From positions 2,356,001 to 2,420,000 of the forward strand of contig NC_007712.1 in assembly GCF_000010085.1 (NCBI RefSeq): a stretch of 64,000 nt of DNA, given 5' to 3'. The position numbers and the translations under genes were made by a program. Of the stretch, positions 59,144 through 64,000 are shown piece by piece. Source of the DNA: Sodalis glossinidius str. 'morsitans'. GTDB lineage: Bacteria; Pseudomonadota; Gammaproteobacteria; Enterobacterales; Enterobacteriaceae. The notes beneath the pieces were generated by a model. It ran no database searches, was not told where the DNA came from, and was given only the letters and a program-made list of their open reading frames with translations. Numbering within the stretch: position 1 is the first letter of the stretch; the number at the start of each line of letters is the position of its first letter.

Positions 59144-59491
59144 ATGACTACGACTATCGAAAAAATTCAGCAACAGATCGCCGAGAATCCGATTCTCCTG
59201 TACATGAAAGGCTCGCCAAAATTACCGGGCTGCGGTTTTTCCGCCCAGGCGGTACAGGCGCTGTCCGCCTGCGGCGAACGTTTCGCCTATGTTGATGTGT
59301 TGACCAATCCGGATATCCGCGCGGAACTGCCGAAATTCTCCAACTGGCCGACCTTTCCCCAGTTGTGGGTGGATGGCGAGCTCATCGGCGGCTGCGACAT
59401 CATTATCGAGATGTATCAGCGCGGCGAACTGCAACCGCTTATTAAAGAAACCGCGGTAAAATACAATTCGCAAACCGATAGCGCGCAGTAA
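59144..59491 (+). CDS. grxD: Monothiol glutaredoxin Grx4
   Basis: 115 residues. Active-site CGFS with Cys30, then WPTFPQLWVDGELIGGCDII with the glutathione-binding TFPQ and GGCD motifs. Binds a glutathione-ligated [2Fe-2S] cluster and works in Fe-S transfer, which fits retention together with suf. AAGGAAGCGAGAC precedes the ATG. No lesion seen. Confidence 0.97.
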   Translation: MTTTIEKIQQQIAENPILLYMKGSPKLPGCGFSAQAVQALSACGERFAYVDVLTNPDIRAELPKFSNWPTFPQLWVDGELIGGCDIIIEMYQRGELQPLIKETAVKYNSQTDSAQ

Positions 59492-59585
59492 TAAGAGACC
59501 ACGGCAGACCGAAAAATTGCATAGACTGCGTTCCGCTTGCGCGATTGGGGCGTAGCGAACGCGGTACAGATTTCTTAACCGCTGC

Positions 59586-59621
59586 AAAAAGGCCACCCGA
59601 CGCCTCGGATGGCCTTTTTTT
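59586..59621. terminator. bidirectional terminator between grxD and rnt
   Basis: AAAAAGGCCA...TGGCCTTTTTTT with an inner CCGA/TCGG pairing. Located between convergent grxD and rnt; usable on both strands. Confidence 0.85.
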
Positions 59622-59648
59622 TGCGCGCAATGCCGCCGGGCTGAAGCT

Positions 59649-60353
59649 TTATAAATCGAGAGTCGGGTTGGCGCGATCTTGTGCGGCGACCGCCTCTTCT
59701 TCGGCATCGCCCGGTGCGGGCATTGCGACCGGCCAGCCGCCAAGACGTTTCCAACGGTTGACCAATTCACAAAACAGCGTCGCGGTACGTTCGGTGTCAT
59801 ACAGCGCAGAATGCGCTTCGCCGCTGTTAAAAGCGATGCCGGCCGCGGCGCAGGCTTTGGCCAACACGGTCTGGCCGAGCACCAGGCCGCTCAGCGCCGC
59901 CGTATCAAAGGTCGCGAAGGGATGGAAAGGGTTGCGTTTTAAACCGGCGCGTGAGACTGCGGCCATTAAGAAGCCATGATCGAAAGCGGCGTTGTGGGCG
60001 ACGATAATGGCGCGGTTGCAGCCTTGATCTTTAATCCCCTTACGCACCATTTTAAAAATTTCATGCAGGGCCTCATACTCGCCAACCGCGCCGCGGAGCG
60101 GATTGTGCGGATCGATACCGTTAAAGGCCAGCGCTTCCGGCTGCAGCAGCGCGCCGGGAAAGGGATCAACATGGAAATGTAGAGTGGAGTCAGCCTGCAA
60201 CCAGCCATCGTCATCCATCTTCAAGGTTACGGCGGCGATTTCCAGCAGGGCATCGGTCACGGCGTTAAAGCCTGCGGTTTCCACATCAATGACAACGGGA
60301 TAAAAGCCGCGAAAGCGGGCGCGGAGGGTAGTCAAATCGTCTTGTTCAGCCAT
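59649..60353 (-). CDS. rnt: Ribonuclease T
   Basis: 234 residues, slightly longer than the 215 of E. coli because of a C-terminal extension. DEDDh exonuclease motifs: VVIDVETAGFN, VAHNAAFDHGFL and AHSALYDTERT. Trims the 3' ends of tRNA, 5S and 23S rRNA. The start MAEQDDLTTLRARFRGFYPV aligns with the E. coli start. No lesion seen. Confidence 0.96.
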   Translation of the reverse strand: MAEQDDLTTLRARFRGFYPVVIDVETAGFNAVTDALLEIAAVTLKMDDDGWLQADSTLHFHVDPFPGALLQPEALAFNGIDPHNPLRGAVGEYEALHEIFKMVRKGIKDQGCNRAIIVAHNAAFDHGFLMAAVSRAGLKRNPFHPFATFDTAALSGLVLGQTVLAKACAAAGIAFNSGEAHSALYDTERTATLFCELVNRWKRLGGWPVAMPAPGDAEEEAVAAQDRANPTLDL

Positions 60354-60482
60354 GCCTGTTCTTATGTTCAGCGAATTCAGCCGCTATTATGGCAAATTTT
60401 GGTACGTCTTGCATGGTGAGTTATGCAGACGGGGCGGGAAGAACGGGCCGTGAACCCTGGGGTTCCGGCCGTGCTGACAAGA

Positions 60483-60889
60483 TTAATTGCCGACGCCTTG
60501 ACCAGCTTGTTTGTTCTCAATCAGTTCAATTTTGTAGCGTCTGGATCCTCAATGAAGGCAATAATGGTGCTACCGCCTTTGACCGGCCCGGCTTCGCGGG
60601 TGACTTTGCCCCCGGCCTAGCGAATGCGTTCGCAGGCGGCGGCCGCATTGTCTCCCCCAAAGCGATATGGCCATACGCGTTGCCTAAGTCGTAACTGTCC
60701 ACCCCCAGTTATAGGTCAGCTCGATGACCGCCCCTTCGCTTTCGTCGCTATAGCCGACGAACGCCAGCGTGTTGTTTTGTATTCCGGATTTTCGCTGGTG
60801 CGCAGGAGTCGCATTTCAAGCGTCTTGGTGTAAAAATCAATAGAGTGTTGCAGATTGCCTACCCGAAGCATGGTATGTAATAAACGCAT
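60483..60889 (-). pseudogene. gloA: Glyoxalase I relic
   Basis: MRLLHTMLRVGNLQHSIDFY with the metal-binding His, LLRTSENPEYK, then a frameshift near 60780. The next frame reads LAFVGYSDESEGAVIELTYN before another shift near 60715. A TAG lies in place of a codon near 60617, then AGGKVTREAGPVKGGSTIIA and a last shift in IEDPD, ending GQGVGN-stop at 60483. At least three shifts and one stop. GloA detoxifies methylglyoxal. Confidence 0.88.
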
Positions 60890-61068
60890 AATGTCCTCGT
60901 GAGCTATCACGGTCGGTGCGGCCGTGTTAAGTGAAGATACCTCAGTATAGACTGCACTGTAAAACCGGTTCAATGCCGCCGCTTAGCACAGAATGCCGGC
61001 CCGCTGGGTAAAAAATAACTTGCCAGCATGGAAAATGCCGTCTTCAATTTAGAGGCAGAGGAGGTACT

Positions 61069-61314
61069 GTGGCGGAACAACTTGAATTTTTCAGCCTGCC
61101 CAATCCCTGCCGCGGGGTATGCCAATCGGATGCCCGGGACTATTGCCGCGGTTGCCTGCGCAGCTGGGATGAACGTTTTCAATGGGGAGGGATGAACGAC
61201 AGTCAAAAACGTGAAGTGCTGCGGCTTTGTCACCAGCGCTACCTGCGGCTGCACCGTGCCGCTGCCAGGCGTGACGCTTTGCCGGACGAGCCTGAACAGC
61301 CCTCGCTGTTTTAA
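61069..61314 (+). CDS. ydhL: YdhL, DUF1289 cysteine-rich protein
   Basis: 81 residues from GTG at 61069, preceded by GAGGAGGT. CRGVCQSDARDYCRGCLRSW holds the four-cysteine DUF1289 pattern, a likely metal-binding site. The end DEPEQPSLF is identical to E. coli YdhL. Unknown function. Same place as in E. coli, between gloA and slyA. No lesion seen. Confidence 0.92.
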   Translation: MAEQLEFFSLPNPCRGVCQSDARDYCRGCLRSWDERFQWGGMNDSQKREVLRLCHQRYLRLHRAAARRDALPDEPEQPSLF

Positions 61315-62211
61315 CCGCCGCTGTGCCGGGCGGCAAGCACGGCGCGTCTTTGAGCTTATGGTTAAGTTTCCCGTTGCCATCGGGTTTAGCATAACCCGCG
61401 GCGAACCCTCTTTTGCGAGGCCGTCAACGGGTACGTTGTCGGCCGGCGGCGCAGGCTCCGATCGGGCGTCTGGTGTTGTAAAACGATCGTCCGCTATGTC
61501 CGGACGAAGAAAGGGGATTAACCTCTGATTATCCCCGTCCGAAATAAAACCTAACGCGAAGGGATAATAAATAGCTTTCAGCCCGGCACGCTATGGATAA
61601 TCCTTCGTCATCGGGCGACAATAGCCAGCGGGAGGAGTATTTTTCTGAAAAGAGAAAACATTTTAACGGCGAGGAAATAACGTCAGAATTTGGTGATAAT
61701 TAGCTAAAAATTAGCCACGAAGCTGTGGTTTTTCTCTATAATAATTTCTAACGCATTAAATACTTATTTATATATTTAAATTACAATATGATACTAAATA
61801 CATGGGATATTGATATTTGTTATATCTTCATTTAACTTAAATTAACAATAAACTACGTATGTGGCAATAATAGTGTTACAGTTATGAATAAACTGTCCGG
61901 TTCGTCAGCGTGAAAGCCGGCTGCGTTGGCTTCTGCGGGGATACCCCTTGATGTCTGCCAGCGTGTTTAAACCACAAGGGAATCAGTGGGGGCAGAACGC
62001 CGCGTTTCCCGGCGCGATCGGGAGTGTTCGTCGCAAACGGCGCGTGTGCGTGGCGTCCAAATTTTATTAAGGAAGAATATGTCGCTTACATCGATCTCTA
62101 CATAATGCTTAGGTTATGGGTATATATATTTGTAATTTGCTCATCCACCCATTAGGATGGAGGGGAATCCAGGGAGCAAGCTTAATCAGCTTACATTATA
62201 AGGAGAGAGAA
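61315..62211. other. AT-rich interval upstream of slyA
   Basis: About 900 bases. A short possible ORF at 61593 is listed separately. The tract 61680-61880 is very AT-rich and may contain slyA promoters or SlyA/H-NS-bound DNA. No relic of ydhI/ydhJ-type genes recognised. Confidence 0.45.
61593..61703 (+). CDS. possible 36-residue acidic/charged peptide
   Basis: ATG to TAG encodes MDNPSSSGDNSQREEYFSEK then RKHFNGEEITSEFGDN. Hydrophilic and charged, unlike random translation of the AT-rich flank, but the ribosome binding site is poor and I recognise no family. May be chance or the end of a lost gene. Confidence 0.2.
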   Translation: MDNPSSSGDNSQREEYFSEKRKHFNGEEITSEFGDN

Positions 62212-62646
62212 TTGGAATCGCCATTAGGATCAGATTTGGCGCGACTTGTTCGAGTATGGCGCGCTTTAATTGACCACCGTTTAAAGCCTTTAGAACTCAC
62301 ACAGACGCATTGGATCACTTTACATAATATTTGCCAGTTGCCGCCGGAACAGTCTCAGATTCAACTGGCGAAGGCTATCGGCATCGAACAGCCCTCGTTG
62401 GTGCGAACGCTGGATCAGCTCGAAGAAAAAGGGCTTATCACCCGGCATACCTGTGCCAATGACCGCCGGGCGAAGCGGATCAAACTGACCGAATCTGCTG
62501 AACCTATTATCAAAGAAGTGAACAATGTTATCGACAGCACCCGAAATGAAATTCTTAATGGCATTAGCCAGGAGGAGATTCAGTTGCTGAGCAATATGAT
62601 TGCCAAACTGGAAAAGAATATTCTGGAGCTTTATAACAAGTCTTAA
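62212..62646 (+). CDS. slyA: SlyA MarR-family transcriptional regulator
   Basis: 144 residues from TTG at 62212 (ESPLGSDLARLVRVWRALID), preceded by AAGGAGAGAGAA; the frame is open to an ATG at 62116 but that part has no similarity and lacks a good site. Winged helix around QIQLAKAIGIEQPSLVRTLD and TCANDRRAKRIKLTESAEP. Antagonises H-NS and often works with PhoP/PhoQ on virulence and symbiosis genes. No lesion seen. Confidence 0.96.
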   Translation: MESPLGSDLARLVRVWRALIDHRLKPLELTQTHWITLHNICQLPPEQSQIQLAKAIGIEQPSLVRTLDQLEEKGLITRHTCANDRRAKRIKLTESAEPIIKEVNNVIDSTRNEILNGISQEEIQLLSNMIAKLEKNILELYNKS

Positions 62647-62675
62647 TGCGTTACGTCCACGGCACTGACGTGAGC

Positions 62676-62702
62676 AAAAACCGGCCCTGGGGCCGGTTTT
62701 TG
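62676..62702. terminator. terminator between slyA and slyB
   Basis: AAAAACCGGCCC, loop TG, GGGCCGGTTTTT. Works on both strands between two convergent genes. Confidence 0.88.
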
Positions 62703-62739
62703 TTGCGCGCAAACAGTGAGATTGCGCGCAAGCAGGGGG

Positions 62740-63207
62740 TTAGCGCGGGGATACGGTGATAGTGCGGCCATTGCTGGCAAGCGCAACGCGCTGTCCGACG
62801 CTGAAACGGGTATTGCCCTGTTTCTGTACAACCATGATGGTGTTACCGTCATCTTTACGCACTTCAAGCTCCACGCCCTGAGTCCGGTTCACCGCACCCT
62901 CGACGCTTGAGCCCGCCACGCCGCCGGCCACGGCGCCCGCCGCGGTTGCCAGGCTGCGGCCGCTGCCGCCCCCGACCGTATTCCCCAGAAATCCGCCCAG
63001 CACTGCGCCGCCGATGGCGCCAATGACGTTGGAGTCTTCACCGCCCTGAATTTGTACCGGGCGAACCCCTACCAGGGTGCCGTACGTCACGCTTTGAACC
63101 TGTTTGGCCTCCGAGGCGGAATAAACATCACCGGACAGAGTGCTATTGTTGGCGCAACCCGCCACTGTCATACCGGCCAGGGCCACCACGATCAAACGTT
63201 TCATCAT
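62740..63207 (-). CDS. slyB: SlyB outer membrane lipoprotein
   Basis: 155 residues. Signal peptide with lipobox VAGC (Cys18) and a long glycine-zipper region (GAIGGAVLGGFLGNTVGGGS). Typical end ASNGRTITVSPR. Outer membrane lipoprotein of the PhoP regulon that stabilises the membrane at low magnesium in relatives. A PhoP-type promoter is visible upstream. No lesion seen. Confidence 0.96.
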   Translation of the reverse strand: MMKRLIVVALAGMTVAGCANNSTLSGDVYSASEAKQVQSVTYGTLVGVRPVQIQGGEDSNVIGAIGGAVLGGFLGNTVGGGSGRSLATAAGAVAGGVAGSSVEGAVNRTQGVELEVRKDDGNTIMVVQKQGNTRFSVGQRVALASNGRTITVSPR

Positions 63208-63330
63208 AAAAAACTCCAGTTAATATGCTGCTCTGCGCGGCAATCCCGGACAGAAGCGGATAAACGGTAAAAACTTCATGCGCCGGTGTAGGGAATCGAA
63301 GTGACCTGTAACGCGCAGAGACTACAGACA

Positions 63331-63365
63331 ATTATATCGAAAAAAAGATAAACTGCGAATAAACG
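63331..63365 (-). promoter_or_regulatory. PhoP-dependent slyB promoter
   Basis: Minus strand: CGTTTA (63360-63365), TTCGC, AGTTTA (63349-63354), a PhoP box of two hexamers 5 bases apart. TATAAT at 63331-63336 begins 12 bases later, the spacing of directly activated PhoP promoters. The first base of each hexamer differs from the T/G consensus. Confidence 0.7.
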
Positions 63366-63527
63366 AACCAATATGATTAGATTACTAAATATTAATAAGT
63401 TTAAGTCAGATTATTACTTAGTTCGTAACAATCTGGAATGTTGTATGAATTTTCATGGCCTCCTGCCTTAAAGCTAGGTAAGTTACCCTTATTAAGTCAC
63501 ATTCCCGCACAAGGGAGAGGGAGTGAA

Positions 63528-64000
63528 ATGAGAACCGGCCGCTATATAGGCATCATGTCCGGCACCAGCCTGGACGGCATCGATGTGGTACTGGCAGCAA
63601 TCGATGAGCACACCGTGGCGCAGCAGGCCCGCTACTGCCATCCTATTCCGATGCCTATCAAACAACAGATTCTGGCGATGTGCCAGGGACAGGCGGTGAC
63701 CCTTTCGAGGTTCGGACAGTTGGATACCCGACTTGGCATTTTGTTCGCCGAGGCGGTGCTATGTTTACTGCAGCAGACAGGCGTGGCGCCGCACGAAGTG
63801 ACCGCTATAGCTTGTCATGGGCAAACCGTCTGGCACGAGCCGGAAGGGGTCGCCCCTTGTACCCTGCAAATAGGCGATAATAACTGCATCGCCGCCATGA
63901 CGGGGATAACGACCGTGGGCGATTTTCGCCGGCGCGACATGGCGCTGGGCGGGCAGGGGGCGCCTCTGATGCCGGCGTTTCATCACGCGCTGCTGGCGCA
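63528..64000 (+). CDS. anmK: Anhydro-N-acetylmuramic acid kinase, partial (runs off right edge)
   Basis: Open for 157 codons to the window end. MRTGRYIGIMSGTSLDGIDV carries the phosphate-binding GTSLDG motif; ACHGQTVWH and TTVGDFRRRDMALGGQGAPL match AnmK, with its catalytic Asp. AAGGGAGAGGGAGTGAA precedes the ATG. Recycles cell-wall anhydroMurNAc to MurNAc 6-phosphate. Divergent from slyB as in E. coli. No lesion in the visible part. Confidence 0.93.
   Translation, partial: MRTGRYIGIMSGTSLDGIDVVLAAIDEHTVAQQARYCHPIPMPIKQQILAMCQGQAVTLSRFGQLDTRLGILFAEAVLCLLQQTGVAPHEVTAIACHGQTVWHEPEGVAPCTLQIGDNNCIAAMTGITTVGDFRRRDMALGGQGAPLMPAFHHALLA

Overview
The window looks like the chromosome of a Sodalis-type gammaproteobacterial insect endosymbiont (best guess Sodalis glossinidius or a close relative). 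Gene order follows Escherichia coli and other enterobacteria in long blocks: ihfA-pheT-pheS-pheM-rplT-rpmI-infC-thrS, nlpC/btuD/btuE/btuC, aroH-ppsR-ppsA, rprA-ydiK-ydiJ-menI-sufABCDSE, ldtE-lpp-pykF, valV/valW-mdtK-ribE-cfa-purR, grxD-rnt-gloA-ydhL-slyA-slyB-anmK. The genome is recently eroded: about half of the recognisable genes carry stops, homopolymer frameshifts, internal deletions or insertions, while their protein similarity is still high. Assignments rest on remembered family sequences and synteny; no database search was run.

Layout. 1-9.9 kb is a decayed catabolic region: ascF/ascG-like PTS and repressor, an ula-like PTS, an aldolase, IS fragments (IS903-like, IS256-like), an efflux outer-membrane fragment, a TetR regulator, katE, ydjM, and the kduD-kduI-kdgF pectin branch with a KdgR-like operator. 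10-17.7 kb holds intact yniB, frameshifted yniA, a 28-residue membrane peptide, a ruined two-partner-secretion pair (TpsB/TpsA) and a ruined epimerase. 18.1-25.3 kb is the intact translation block with its thrS operator and pheM attenuator. 25.4-29.5 kb carries relics of btuC, btuE, btuD, lplA and selO around intact nlpC, plus an unrecognised frameshifted gene. 29.8-35.8 kb contains intact aroH, ppsR, ppsA and ydiK, and a small RNA gene resembling rprA. 36-40.2 kb is ydiJ broken by an insertion, then menI and MFS relics. 40.5-46.5 kb is the complete suf Fe-S cluster operon behind a strong Fur box. 46.8-64 kb mixes intact lpp, pykF, two tRNA-Val, ribE, ynhF, grxD, rnt, ydhL, slyA, slyB and the start of anmK with pseudogenes (ldtE, mdtK, cfa, purR, gloA).

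How the intact genes fit together. What survives is translation (thrS, infC, L35, L20, pheST, tRNA-Val), IHF, Fe-S assembly and monothiol glutaredoxin (suf, grxD), the PEP/pyruvate node with its regulator kinase and Cra-like sites (ppsA, ppsR, pykF), aromatic and riboflavin synthesis (aroH, ribE), envelope proteins (lpp, nlpC, slyB) and the SlyA/PhoP regulatory arm. Sugar and pectin uptake, B12 uptake, catalase, purine repression, cyclopropane fatty acids, methylglyoxal detoxification and adhesin secretion have decayed.

I did not find a convincing new multi-gene system. The most unusual items are a 176-bp MITE-like element with IS903-type ends that separates the mdtK ribosome binding site from its start codon, a pheM leader whose stop codon is lost, a purR relic missing its DNA-recognition helix, two mutually exclusive inverted repeats upstream of sufA, an rprA-like RNA whose 5' half has diverged, and one unrecognised protein gene at 28579-29465.
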